Source of the DNA: JBDKTK01 sp039680225
Lineage (GTDB): Bacteria > Desulfobacterota > Syntrophia > Syntrophales > UBA4778
Direction of reading: 5' to 3'
DNA length: 20,838 nt
NCBI GenBank assembly: GCA_039680225.1
Contig: JBDKTK010000271.1
Coordinates: 1 to 20,838, forward strand
The first letter of the stretch is position 1. Each line of letters begins with the position of its first letter. The position numbers and the translations under genes were made by a program. The notes under the pieces were generated by a model. The model saw only the letters and a list, made by a program, of their open reading frames with translations, ran no database searches and was not told the origin of the DNA. Below, one piece after another: positions 12,924-20,635 of the stretch.

Positions 12924-14828
12924 ATGGCCGGGTTGACGAGAACAAAAGAAGAGAGCCAGTTCGGGCTGCTCAAAATACGGCGGTTCGCGCCTTTCTTCTG
13001 GACGCAGTTTTTCGGCGCTTTCAATGATAATGTCTTCAAGAACGCCCTGATCCTGATTATAGCCTTCCAGGGGGTCCGGCAGTCGCCGGACGTGGATTCC
13101 AACGTCCTGATCAACATGGCGGCGGGGGCCCTCATCCTGCCTTTTTTCCTTTTCTCCGCCCTGGCGGGGGACATCTCAGACAAATACGAGAAATCAAGGC
13201 TGATCCGGTGTATCAAGCTGGTGGAAATTTTTATAATGGCGCTGGCGGCCGTTGCCTTTTATTTCAGCAATATTGCCGCCCTGATGGCCCTGCTGTTCCT
13301 GCTGGGCACGCAGGCGGCTTTCTTCGGTCCCGTCAAATACAGCATTCTGCCCCAGCACCTCCAGCCGGGAGAACTGGTGGGCGGTAACGCCATGGTGGAA
13401 ATGGGCACGTTCATAGCCATTCTCCTTGGGACTATCGGCGGCGGCATCCTCATCCAGATGGACAACGGGCCTAAGATGGTGGGCGCCGGGGTGCTGCTGA
13501 TCGCGTGTGCGGGATATGCTGCAAGCCGTTTCATCCCGGAAGCGGCGGCGTGTTCCCCCGGGCTGAAAATCAGGTGGAACCCGGTCACGGAAACATGGAA
13601 AACCGTCCAGCTGGTCCGCGATCCCGATTCCGTGTTCAAGTCCATCCTGGGGATATCCTGGTTCTGGTTCCTCGGGGCCTCGTACCTGACCCAGCTCCCC
13701 GCATATACGCGCGACATCCTGCACAGCTCGGAAAGCGTCGTCACCCTGCTCCTCGCCCTGTTCTCGATCGGGGTCGGGGCCGGGTCCCTGATGTGCGAAA
13801 GGCTTTCGGGGCGCAAGGTGGAGCTTGGCCTTGTGCCGCTCGGGTCGATAGGCTTGAGCATATTCGGGTTCGACATATTCTTCGCCTACCAGGCTCCGCA
13901 AGTTTCGAACCTCATGGGCTTGAGTGAATTTATTCACTCTCCGGGCAGCATTCGGGTGATATTTGATTTCATAATGATCGGCGTGTCGGGAGGCCTCTTC
14001 ATCGTTCCCCTCTACGCCTTTATCCAGATGCGCACGAGGCCCGAGATCAGGTCGCGGGTAATCGCCGCCAATAACATCCTCAATGCCTTTTTCATGGTGC
14101 TGGCGAGCATTATGGGAGCGGTCCTGCTCAGCCAATTCGAACTGGGCATCCCCCAATTTTTCCTGGTGCTGGTGGTCCTCAACATCATTGTCGCCCTCTA
14201 TATCTACTCCGTCATCCCCGAATTCACGATGCGTTTCCTGGTCTGGGTGCTTACCGGTATGATGTACCGCGTCAAAACCAGGGACCTTGATTATATCCCG
14301 GTCGAAGGGGCGGCCGTCGTCGTCTGCAACCACGTCAGCCTCGTGGACGGCCCTTTGATTGCGGGGGCCTGCCGCAGGCCCATCCGTTTTGTCGTTTTCG
14401 AGCCGATTTACAGGCTCCCATTGCTGCATTTCATCTTCAAAACCGGAAAGGCCATTCCCATCCACTCCAAGGTGAAAAAACCGGAAGTGTACAGCCGGGC
14501 AATGGAGCAAATATCGCTGGCGCTGCGGGAAGGGGAAATCGTGGGCATCTTCCCTGAAGGGGAAATGACCCATGACGGCGAGATCGGGGTATTCAAGCAG
14601 GGCATTGAGAAAATTATCAGGGAAAATCCCGTCCCGGTCATACCCCTCGCCCTGAGAGGGCTCTGGGGGAGTTTTTTCAGCAACGACGGCGGATATGCAA
14701 TGACCCATTGGCCGAAGCGCTTCTGGTCGCGTGTCGAACTGCTGGGGGGCCCGCCGGTCCGGCCCGAAGATGTCACCGCCGCCGGCCTGAGGCAAATTGT
14801 CGGGCAGATCAGGGGAGAATACAGGTGA
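12924..14828 (+). CDS. LplT-like MFS transporter fused to a glycerophospholipid acyltransferase
   Basis: Predicted inner-membrane lysophospholipid transporter and acyltransferase for phospholipid repair, 634 residues. The N-terminal ~430 residues form an MFS-type multi-helix domain opening with FFWTQFFGAFNDNVFKNALI, the LplT hallmark. The C-terminal ~190 residues are a PlsC-type domain with NHVSLVDG (H470-x4-D475) and FPEGEMTHDG (E545), then PVIPLALRGLWGSFFS. In many bacteria these two are followed by an acyl-ACP synthetase domain in one ~1,150-residue chain (the E. coli counterpart splits as LplT + Aas). Here the synthetase is missing and the stop is clean, so the acyl donor must come from elsewhere, probably acyl-ACP or acyl-CoA. 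It overlaps the next gene by 4 bases. Confidence 0.92.
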   Translation: MAGLTRTKEESQFGLLKIRRFAPFFWTQFFGAFNDNVFKNALILIIAFQGVRQSPDVDSNVLINMAAGALILPFFLFSALAGDISDKYEKSRLIRCIKLVEIFIMALAAVAFYFSNIAALMALLFLLGTQAAFFGPVKYSILPQHLQPGELVGGNAMVEMGTFIAILLGTIGGGILIQMDNGPKMVGAGVLLIACAGYAASRFIPEAAACSPGLKIRWNPVTETWKTVQLVRDPDSVFKSILGISWFWFLGASYLTQLPAYTRDILHSSESVVTLLLALFSIGVGAGSLMCERLSGRKVELGLVPLGSIGLSIFGFDIFFAYQAPQVSNLMGLSEFIHSPGSIRVIFDFIMIGVSGGLFIVPLYAFIQMRTRPEIRSRVIAANNILNAFFMVLASIMGAVLLSQFELGIPQFFLVLVVLNIIVALYIYSVIPEFTMRFLVWVLTGMMYRVKTRDLDYIPVEGAAVVVCNHVSLVDGPLIAGACRRPIRFVVFEPIYRLPLLHFIFKTGKAIPIHSKVKKPEVYSRAMEQISLALREGEIVGIFPEGEMTHDGEIGVFKQGIEKIIRENPVPVIPLALRGLWGSFFSNDGGYAMTHWPKRFWSRVELLGGPPVRPEDVTAAGLRQIVGQIRGEYR

Positions 14829-15367
14829 TTGCCGGTAATCCCGATTATCCGTGTGCCGTCATCGAATTGCCTCAATACGATGTGACGGTCCCCCTCATTT
14901 GCAGGCTTTGCGGGAATTGCTGCAGGAATTATTACGTTCCCGTCGACCTCGAATCGCTGCCGGCAATATCCGAAACCCTGGGAGAGCCCATCCATATGGT
15001 CCAGGCCAGGTTAAACGACAAGCTTGAGGCTTACAGGCAGGGAAGGCCGGGTGACTGCTGCTTCCTGGAGGAAAACAGGTGTCTTATCCATGCAGTGAAG
15101 CCCGAAGCGTGCAGGCAATTCCCCTCGTTCACCGATGCCGCTGCGGGAAATGTCAACTGTCCCGCCCACCGGGAATATAAAAGAATTGAAAAGGCCTTTT
15201 GCCGTGAATTCCCGCAGGCCCGGATAAGGATGCCGAGTTCTTCCAGAAAGCCCAAACGCGTGCCTGACGGGGCTTGGGAAAAGATAATGGGTGTAGCGGA
15301 AAACGAGGATGTCTCCGAATTGTTCCTTCAGACTTTCATAATGCTCAATAAGGCAGGCGGGCTGTGA
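14825..15367 (+). CDS. YkgJ-family cysteine-cluster protein
   Basis: A 180-residue protein of the putative zinc- or iron-chelating family (UPF0153/YkgJ). Key residues are C26-x2-C29-x2-C32-C33, then C78-C79-F, a C86 in RCLIHAVKP, C96-RQFP and a later Cys in the NCPAHREYKRIEKAF segment. This is the family order. The GTG start at 14825 overlaps the preceding stop (GTGA) and has GGGGAG 7 bases upstream. A longer in-frame stretch from 14708 lies within the preceding gene and is not coding. The overlap implies translational coupling to the LplT-acyltransferase. No membrane segment is present. Biochemical role in the family is unproven, so a link to lipid repair is only contextual. Confidence 0.88.
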   Translation: MIAGNPDYPCAVIELPQYDVTVPLICRLCGNCCRNYYVPVDLESLPAISETLGEPIHMVQARLNDKLEAYRQGRPGDCCFLEENRCLIHAVKPEACRQFPSFTDAAAGNVNCPAHREYKRIEKAFCREFPQARIRMPSSSRKPKRVPDGAWEKIMGVAENEDVSELFLQTFIMLNKAGGL

Positions 15368-15422
15368 TCAGGAAGGCGCCGCCAACCGCAATCCTTAAAA
15401 ATCCGCGGCGGCACACGGCATA

Positions 15423-15475
15423 GCCGGAAGCTTCTCCCGTGCATTTCACGGCTTCTCCCTTGAAACAGTTCCGGC
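15423..15475. other. Nested inverted and direct repeats in a convergent gap
   Basis: In the 145-bp gap between two facing genes, GCCGGAA (15423-15429) and TTCCGGC (15469-15475) form an outer 7-bp stem around a CCGTG-CATTT-CACGG hairpin (15437-15451). GCTTCTCCC occurs twice, at 15430-15438 and 15451-15459, 21 bp apart. There is no clear U-tract, so this is not a standard terminator. It could end transcription of the two facing genes in a rho-dependent way, or be a small repeat element. Confidence 0.4.
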
Positions 15476-15512
15476 CGTTTCCCTGAATCAGCGTTGAAGA
15501 TTCCAGGAATAA

Positions 15513-15854
15513 TCAGGTTTGCTGGTTGAAAGGCGTAATATGGTGTTTCAGGAGATCTTTTTCGATTGAGGCGCGGATTTCAGAATCCTTTTCGTACATG
15601 ACGCATAAGCAATTGGCATCAAAGCGGCTTTCGGCAACTGCCGGGCCGCCGTTGGCATTCAATTCATCGGATAAAGATTCAGACTGGCCTATGTACCTGA
15701 CGACGTGCGTCCCGCCGAACGTACCCGGCTTCGTCCTCCGGGTGAAAATATAGACCGCCCCTCCGTTATCGAATTCGGAATCAAGGGTGTACGCCCCGAA
15801 ACAGTATTTCGTAAAAGAGGAACCTTCAAATAATACGTCCGCAAGCTTGGCCAT
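15513..15854 (-). CDS. GIY-YIG-like domain protein, probably catalytically impaired
   Basis: A 113-residue protein with AAAGGATTTTTAAC before the ATG. The strand pair GAVYIFTRR (32-40) and VVRYIGQSES (51-60) resembles the GIY...YIG core. The usual Glu and Asn elements seem kept in IEKDLL (E98) and PFNQ (N110). The helix after YIG reads SLSDELNANG where the family has an Arg and often a His, so the key Arg appears replaced by Glu. The nuclease centre may therefore be lost. The family assignment is by pattern only. It could alternatively be an unrelated alpha/beta protein. It is isolated between two small genes. Confidence 0.6.
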   Translation of the reverse strand: MAKLADVLFEGSSFTKYCFGAYTLDSEFDNGGAVYIFTRRTKPGTFGGTHVVRYIGQSESLSDELNANGGPAVAESRFDANCLCVMYEKDSEIRASIEKDLLKHHITPFNQQT

Positions 15855-15870
15855 GTTAAAAATCCTTTCC

Positions 15871-15898
15871 TTTACATCTTGGAAGCATATTCGATAAT
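15871..15898 (+). promoter_or_regulatory. Candidate sigma70 promoter
   Basis: TTTACA (5 of 6) and GATAAT (5 of 6) are separated by 16 bp, the best sigma70-type match noticed in the window. The predicted start is near 15905, coinciding with a GTG that opens the small frame 15905-16129. It could therefore drive a leaderless mRNA or a small RNA. Confidence 0.45.
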
Positions 15899-15904
15899 AC
15901 GCAA

Positions 15905-16129
15905 GTGGAAATAAATGCGGACTTATACAGGATGCGGGAAAGGCAGATACACGGCTGTGAGAGGAAGGTATTTATCTCCCGGAATGGGCAGGCGGATTGC
16001 GGGACCTGTTCTTATGCCCGGAACGGGATCCGCAGCAGGTTAAAAAAGAAAGTCCAGTCATATGCTGCCCCACATGACTGGACTCTCGAATCCGTTCTGA
16101 GGGGGATCTACAAGGGGTGGATCACGTGA
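15905..16129 (+). CDS. Small hypothetical protein, doubtful
   Basis: A 74-codon frame from GTG 15905, with a possible ATG at 15932 giving 65 residues. Neither start has a clear Shine-Dalgarno. Codon choice (many AGG, CGG, GGG) resembles neighbouring genes. The product is basic, with CGTC and SRLKKKV elements and a C-terminal DWTLESVLRGIYKGW. I recognise no family. A good promoter-like pair lies directly upstream and a perfect 10-bp stem-loop lies inside (16052-16083), so the transcript could instead act as an RNA. It ends 7 bp from the stop of a facing small gene. Confidence 0.4.
   Translation: MEINADLYRMRERQIHGCERKVFISRNGQADCGTCSYARNGIRSRLKKKVQSYAAPHDWTLESVLRGIYKGWIT
16052..16083. repeat. 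Inverted repeat (stem-loop) inside the small frame
   Basis: GTCCAGTCAT (16052-16061) and ATGACTGGAC (16074-16083) are perfect 10-bp arms around a 12-base loop. No U-tract follows on either strand, so it is not a terminator. It may be RNA structure or a binding site. Confidence 0.55.
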
Positions 16130-16136
16130 ACGGATT

Positions 16137-16367
16137 TTATCGTGAAAATCTTATCGAAAATTCTTTTTCAAGAACGCCGAATGTGTAAAGAGAAAAAGTT
16201 ACCGGCTTTAAATAATCCTGAATCTCGGGCAGCTCGGAACTTACCTTTCCGTCAATTCTCACTTCGTAACCCAAATTCTCAAATTCGGAACACAATTTTT
16301 TCAAAGCGGCCTTTTCATCATATTTAGCCAGGACGTCTTTGATTATGCGTGTGATATCTGCGCTCAT
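16137..16367 (-). CDS. Small hypothetical protein
   Basis: A 76-residue product, more AT-rich than its neighbours. The N-terminal half is a predicted amphipathic helix pair (ITRIIKDVLAKYDEKAALKK, then LCSEFENLG). The second half alternates as strands (YEVRIDGKV, then VTFSLYTFGVLEKEF). The ATG at 16367 lacks a Shine-Dalgarno (TTAGCAAGC before it). A TATAAT on the same strand at 16446-16441 could be a -10, though no good -35 accompanies it. No family recognised. Composition and order favour a real gene. Confidence 0.5.
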   Translation of the reverse strand: MSADITRIIKDVLAKYDEKAALKKLCSEFENLGYEVRIDGKVSSELPEIQDYLKPVTFSLYTFGVLEKEFSIRFSR

Positions 16368-16469
16368 GCTTGCTAAATAACAACTTTCAAAATAATCTTA
16401 ATCGAGATGTATTAATCAGAATTTCTTTTGGTATCGAATGATTATATCTTTTAGACCGAAAAATACTTT

Positions 16470-16499
16470 ATGACAACACAAAATAATTGCTAGAATAAT
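16470..16499 (+). promoter_or_regulatory. Candidate promoter of the PAS-LuxR gene
   Basis: ATGACA (16470-16475, 5 of 6 to TTGACA) is followed after 18 bp by AATAAT (16494-16499), or after 15 bp by TAGAAT (16491-16496), each 5 of 6 to TATAAT. It lies in an AT-rich 181-bp gap between the small minus-strand gene and the PAS-LuxR gene. Confidence 0.35.
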
Positions 16500-16581
16500 A
16501 CTAAATTAATCCTGGTATTTTCCTTTCGGGAAGTTATATAAATGCGCAGTGGAAACGGGACCTCGAAATGAGCGGACGCCA

Positions 16582-18198
16582 ATGACCAGGAAAAGAGCCG
16601 GAACAAGGGAAACAAAATTGCCCAACGAAAACGGAAGGTACCGCGAACTGGTGGAAAACCTCCAGGAGGGCATATGGGAACTCGATCTTAACGGCGACAT
16701 GGTCTTTGTCAATCCCCGCATGGCGGAAATGCTGGGTTATTCCGTCGACGAACTGACAGGGAGGAATATTTTTTCTTTCGTGGACAGCGCTGGTGTAAGG
16801 CGCGGCCGGAGATATCTCAAGCGCCATCAGCAGGGCATCAAAGAACAGTTCGACTTCGAAATTATAAAAAAGGACGGCTCAATATTATACGCAAGGCTGA
16901 TAGCCGGCCCCGTTTATGACCGGCATGGACAGATCAGGGGTTCTTTTGCGTCCGTAATGGATATCTCAAGAAGGAAGAAAATTGAAGACGAACTTAAGAA
17001 AAGCCGCAGAAATTTCTCGATAGCTTTCCAGGTCAACCCGGCCCCTATCGTGATCAGCACACTGAAGGAGGGCAGATACATAGATGTCAATAAAAGCTGG
17101 CTCGACCTGATCGGCTTCGACCGGAAAGAGATAATCGGCAGGACCACGCACGACCTGAATATCTGGGACAGGGCCGGCGAGCGGGAAGAGCTTCTTGCCA
17201 AGCTCAAGAAAGAGGGGGCGATAAAAAACGAGCTTATTCACCTGAGGACGAAGGACGGCAAAATAAAAGATATCCTCTGGTCCGCCGAGGTCATCGAGAT
17301 GGGCGGGAAGGAGGCTATCCTTTCCCTGTTCTACGACATAACAGCGCAGAAAAAGAATGAAGAAGTCCTGAGGGAATTCTCGGCATATGTCAGGAGCCTG
17401 ATCGAAGCCAGCATCGATCCCCTTATGTCCGTCAGCCCCGAAAGGAAAATTACGGACGTGAACAGGGCCACGGAACAGTTCCTCGGCTTCAGCAGGAAAT
17501 CCCTTATCGGCACCGATTTTGCCGAATATTTCATCCACCCGGAAAAGGCCGAAACGCTGCATAACCGGGTGCTTCTGTCCGGATTTGTAAAGAACTGCCC
17601 GCTGCAGATGAGGCATAAATCAGGAAAAGCAAGCGACGTGCTGTTCAACGCTTCAGTTTACAGGGATGCATCGGGAAAAGTGCAGGGTGTGTTTGCCGCC
17701 GCCAGGGATATAGAAGACCAGAAAAGGGCTTTGAAGGCGCTTCACAAGAGGGACCGGGAGCTTTCCATCAAGTCAAAGAACCTGCAGGAACTTAATTCAG
17801 CTTTGAAAGTCCTGATCAAGCACAGGGAAGACGACAAAAAAGAGCTGGAGAGCAAGGTGCTGATGAACGTCAAAAAACTCGTCCTGCCTTACCTGGAGAA
17901 ACTGAAAATGCTATCCGAAGATCCCGAACAGAAGGCCTACCTGGATATCCTGGAAACACACCTGCAGGACATAATTTCGCCTTTCCTTCATACGCTTACG
18001 TCCAACCACCTCGGCCTTACTCCGCGCGAGATCCAGGTAGTCACCATGATCAGGGAAGACAAGTCGACAAAGGAAATCTCCAATGCCCTGAACATCTCCA
18101 CAAAGGCCGTTGAGTTCCACCGCAACAGCATCCGCAAGAAATTTCAGCTTTCCGGGAAAAAGGTCAATCTTAAATCATATCTGACCAGGCTGGGGTGA
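16582..18198 (+). CDS. Three-PAS sensor with C-terminal LuxR-type DNA-binding domain
   Basis: Cytoplasmic one-component (or phosphorelay-free) regulator of 538 residues from ATG 16582. An in-frame GTG at 16549 would add 11. Neither start has a strong ribosome site. In residue order from 16549: PAS1 about 29-146 (ELVENLQEGIWELDLNG...GYSVDELTGRNIF...DISRRKK), PAS2 about 153-270 (AFQVNPAPIVIS...LIGFDRKEIIGR...DITAQKK) and PAS3 about 277-400 (LIEASIDPLMSVSP...FLGFSRKSLIG). A charged coiled-coil linker (400-470) follows, then the LuxR helix-turn-helix LTPREIQVVTMI...STKEISNALNIS...VEFHRNSIRKK from about 490. No kinase, receiver or membrane segment is present. Haem, flavin or small-ligand binding cannot be decided by eye. 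Confidence 0.92.
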   Translation: MTRKRAGTRETKLPNENGRYRELVENLQEGIWELDLNGDMVFVNPRMAEMLGYSVDELTGRNIFSFVDSAGVRRGRRYLKRHQQGIKEQFDFEIIKKDGSILYARLIAGPVYDRHGQIRGSFASVMDISRRKKIEDELKKSRRNFSIAFQVNPAPIVISTLKEGRYIDVNKSWLDLIGFDRKEIIGRTTHDLNIWDRAGEREELLAKLKKEGAIKNELIHLRTKDGKIKDILWSAEVIEMGGKEAILSLFYDITAQKKNEEVLREFSAYVRSLIEASIDPLMSVSPERKITDVNRATEQFLGFSRKSLIGTDFAEYFIHPEKAETLHNRVLLSGFVKNCPLQMRHKSGKASDVLFNASVYRDASGKVQGVFAAARDIEDQKRALKALHKRDRELSIKSKNLQELNSALKVLIKHREDDKKELESKVLMNVKKLVLPYLEKLKMLSEDPEQKAYLDILETHLQDIISPFLHTLTSNHLGLTPREIQVVTMIREDKSTKEISNALNISTKAVEFHRNSIRKKFQLSGKKVNLKSYLTRLG

Positions 18199-18218
18199 TC
18201 TGAAGCCGCCCCTGCATT

Positions 18219-18401
18219 TCAGCGGATGAGGGTCATAAGCGCCAGACAGGCCGGCAAAATTGTAAAACCGCGCTGCAGCCCCGGACCCGAAAGGCGGGTC
18301 GCCAGCCTGGCCCCGAACCAGCTGCCGAACAGGAACCCGAGGATCACGGCGGGAAGTCGGAAGAGGCCCGCCGCGTGTTCCGCAAGTGGGGCTGGGAGTG
18401 A
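18219..18401 (-). pseudogene. C-terminal remnant of a TauE/SafE-family permease
   Basis: On the minus strand 60 codons (18401 down to TGA at 18221-18219) read as the C-terminus of a sulfite-exporter TauE/SafE-type membrane protein. LPAVILGFLFGSWFGARLA is followed by TRLSGPGLQRGFTILPAC and LALMTLIR, the family's last two helices with the G-x-x-x-G-A-R-L-A pattern. No start codon or upstream part exists. The immediately preceding in-frame codon is the TGA stop of the glycosyltransferase-like gene at 18402. The rest of the permease (about 180-200 residues) is absent from the window. This is best read as a gene end left after deletion or insertion of the neighbouring gene. Confidence 0.7.
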
Positions 18402-20399
18402 TCACCTGCGCCAGTACACAAAACTGCCCACCCGGCAGATCTTTGTAAACCCTTTCTCCCTTATATAATCAAGGGCTTTTCCAGGTGCGCTTGCGTTGCA
18501 CCCGAAATTCCAGAGCCGTTCATCCCCGTTCATCAATTCATATGTGTGGGGCCCACCATGACCGGGATTCGATCCGGGCGTTTTTTCCCGAACCGATATT
18601 GCCCCGGGATCAAAAGAACATATCTCCTCGCCGGGACAGGTCCCCTCCGGGCTTTGTCCGGAAGCAAGGAAAAAGGACGAGTTGCCGATCGTGTGTTTTT
18701 CATTGATTCCAAAGCGCCTCAGGACCAGCAGCGCCTGCACCGCATAGCTCTTCCGGTTCTGATTAAAGTATGCGATTACCCGATGGGAATTCGTGCTGTC
18801 CACCAGGGCCCACCTGTTCTGGATATCTGAGATAACGAGATCATCCGGGTTGAAACGGAAACCGGCCGGATTGAGACTTTCGAAATCCGGGGCAGGGTTG
18901 ACTTTATAAAAATAATATACCTCATCCTTTGTAACGCTTTCAGTAAACTGGTTTATTTTTCTCAGATTGCCCTGTTCGCAAGGCTCCAGCTCGTAATTGA
19001 GCGCGACCAGGACCTTCTTCCCTTCCGTCTGGAGCATATTTGCAGTCTCGACTATTTCCCGTGGTTCGACAGTCCGCTGGCGCTCCCTGTTCCATGTTAC
19101 ATATGTGGCCATCCTGCAAATTGAGAGGTGGTAGACGGGTTTCCCCAGATATCCGGACAGGGTTGTGAGGACATAGTCCTCGTCTCCAATGATTACGTGG
19201 TCGTCAAGGTCCTGGGTTTTTATATAATTTGCGGCGGCTTTCCCGGCCGTGAACGGGTTGACCCAATCCATTACTGATGCCGCAGCCCCGGCGTAAAACT
19301 GCAACAGCCGAATGACCGGGACAAAGATCCCTGCAATTTTCCCCGATAGTTTTTCCACAGAGCCGCGACGGCCGGCGAGGACCAGGCAGATCATGAATAT
19401 TACGTACAGGTGGCCGAAGTGGCGCAGGTTCGGGCTGTTATATACAAAAAATGAAAAGGCCAGGATGGAAAATGTTCCGAAGCAGTACAGAAGGAAAACC
19501 TTGCGCGTGCGGAAAAAGAGCTTAAGCGAAAAGGCAAGCAGAACAACAGACAGAAAGAACCGGACAAAATTGTTGGGAACAATGTTGTCGTTCCAGAATT
19601 CCATCTGGATAGACGGAACCGGCGCATAGCTCCTCCATATTCCCGTCATTACCGAGGCAAACCTTCTCATATAATATTCAAGGTTCAACCCTACAGGAAT
19701 ATCGGCAATCCTGTCCGGGGGCGGTATGACAGACAATACAAAAAGGGCCATTCCGGCCAGGACAACAGAACCGCTCAGGATAAGCTCCCGCTTCGGAAAC
19801 CCCGGCCCTGATTTCATCTCCTCGCGAAATTCGAGGATAAGATAAAAACCGATTGCGGCTGCTATCATTACACCGTAAATGCTCGTCAGGCTCAGCAGAA
19901 AGAGCAACGGGGCGATAAGAAGGTATTTTCTTTTTCCGGCAACAGGGCCGGCATCAGGGGAAGACATGATCAGGAGGATTGACAGATTGCACAGCAGAAA
20001 ACCCAAGGCATAGCTTCGGACTATCGAGAGGAATTCAAACAACGGGAAATAGCCGAATATCAGAAGAAACCTTTGCCGGCGCGGCACAGGAAATCTCAAA
20101 ATTATGTATGCCGAAATGCAGGCGATAAAAAGGTGGGACAGCTGCATGTAAAGGGGGTTTGCGGAAAATCGGGTGATAAAGAAAAGCCAAAGGGCCCATA
20201 AAGGGGGATGCCCTTCATATCTCATTTTCTCCAGCAGGTCGGGAACTGACGCGCTTTCCCGGGCAATGAGGAACGCCTGGAACTCGTCCCTCCAGAGTTC
20301 ATGGAACCACATATTGACGAATCCGACAGCCGCAAAAAGCGCAAGGCAAAGCCATTCCGATCTCGTCAGGCCTGCAAACACTGGAGTCCTTTTATCCAT
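18402..20399 (-). CDS. GT-C-type membrane glycosyltransferase-like protein
   Basis: A 665-residue polytopic membrane protein. The N-terminus has a first transmembrane helix, then HELWRDEF, with the D38-E39 pair expected of GT-C enzymes in the first outer loop. YEGHPPLWALW (62-71) follows, a common element of ArnT/PMT-like proteins using polyprenyl-phosphate sugars. About ten further hydrophobic helices run to ~400. The last ~260 residues are soluble, without recognised motifs. The ATG at 20399 is preceded by AAAGGG, a close spacing. It is likely involved in cell-surface glycan or lipid modification. Substrate is unknown. There are no neighbouring glycan genes. The 236-bp gap before it holds a histidine kinase end and short palindromes. 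Confidence 0.8.
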   Translation of the reverse strand: MDKRTPVFAGLTRSEWLCLALFAAVGFVNMWFHELWRDEFQAFLIARESASVPDLLEKMRYEGHPPLWALWLFFITRFSANPLYMQLSHLFIACISAYIILRFPVPRRQRFLLIFGYFPLFEFLSIVRSYALGFLLCNLSILLIMSSPDAGPVAGKRKYLLIAPLLFLLSLTSIYGVMIAAAIGFYLILEFREEMKSGPGFPKRELILSGSVVLAGMALFVLSVIPPPDRIADIPVGLNLEYYMRRFASVMTGIWRSYAPVPSIQMEFWNDNIVPNNFVRFFLSVVLLAFSLKLFFRTRKVFLLYCFGTFSILAFSFFVYNSPNLRHFGHLYVIFMICLVLAGRRGSVEKLSGKIAGIFVPVIRLLQFYAGAAASVMDWVNPFTAGKAAANYIKTQDLDDHVIIGDEDYVLTTLSGYLGKPVYHLSICRMATYVTWNRERQRTVEPREIVETANMLQTEGKKVLVALNYELEPCEQGNLRKINQFTESVTKDEVYYFYKVNPAPDFESLNPAGFRFNPDDLVISDIQNRWALVDSTNSHRVIAYFNQNRKSYAVQALLVLRRFGINEKHTIGNSSFFLASGQSPEGTCPGEEICSFDPGAISVREKTPGSNPGHGGPHTYELMNGDERLWNFGCNASAPGKALDYIREKGFTKICRVGSFVYWRR

Positions 20400-20635
20400 T
20401 CCCTTTGGATTGGCGGATTAAACAGGGATTTGAACACAGGCCGGGGGCGCCTCATAGCGGAAATGGCCGTGTTAAATTAATTGTAATGAATGCGGGAGCT
20501 AAAATGAATTCTTTGAAACTCTGAATTTCAGCAAAGAAAAGGAGGGCATTCACTCAGGGATAAGATTATCCGGACGATGGCTGGCTGTCTTAAAAAGCAG
20601 GGGTCCCCAATCTCGGCGGGCTGCAGACAAAACAA
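20400..20635. other. Intergenic stretch with short palindromes
   Basis: No gene is supported. GGATAA-GA-TTATCC (20558-20571) is a perfect 6-bp-arm palindrome. TTCTTTG (20509-20515) pairs with CAAAGAA (20532-20538) around an inner CTGAA-T-TTCAG. On the minus strand this second stem is followed by TTCATTTT and might be a weak terminator of the kinase gene. The glycosyltransferase promoter should lie here but no convincing -35/-10 pair was found. Confidence 0.4.

Noticed and set aside
13194..14795. 533-codon minus-strand frame opposite the LplT-acyltransferase gene
   Set aside because: Highly charged, His/Asp/Arg/Gln-rich translation typical of the complement of a membrane-protein gene. The plus-strand gene has intact motifs.
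15905..16367. The two small facing frames as a toxin-antitoxin pair
   Set aside because: They are convergent rather than co-directional and show no toxin or antitoxin motif.
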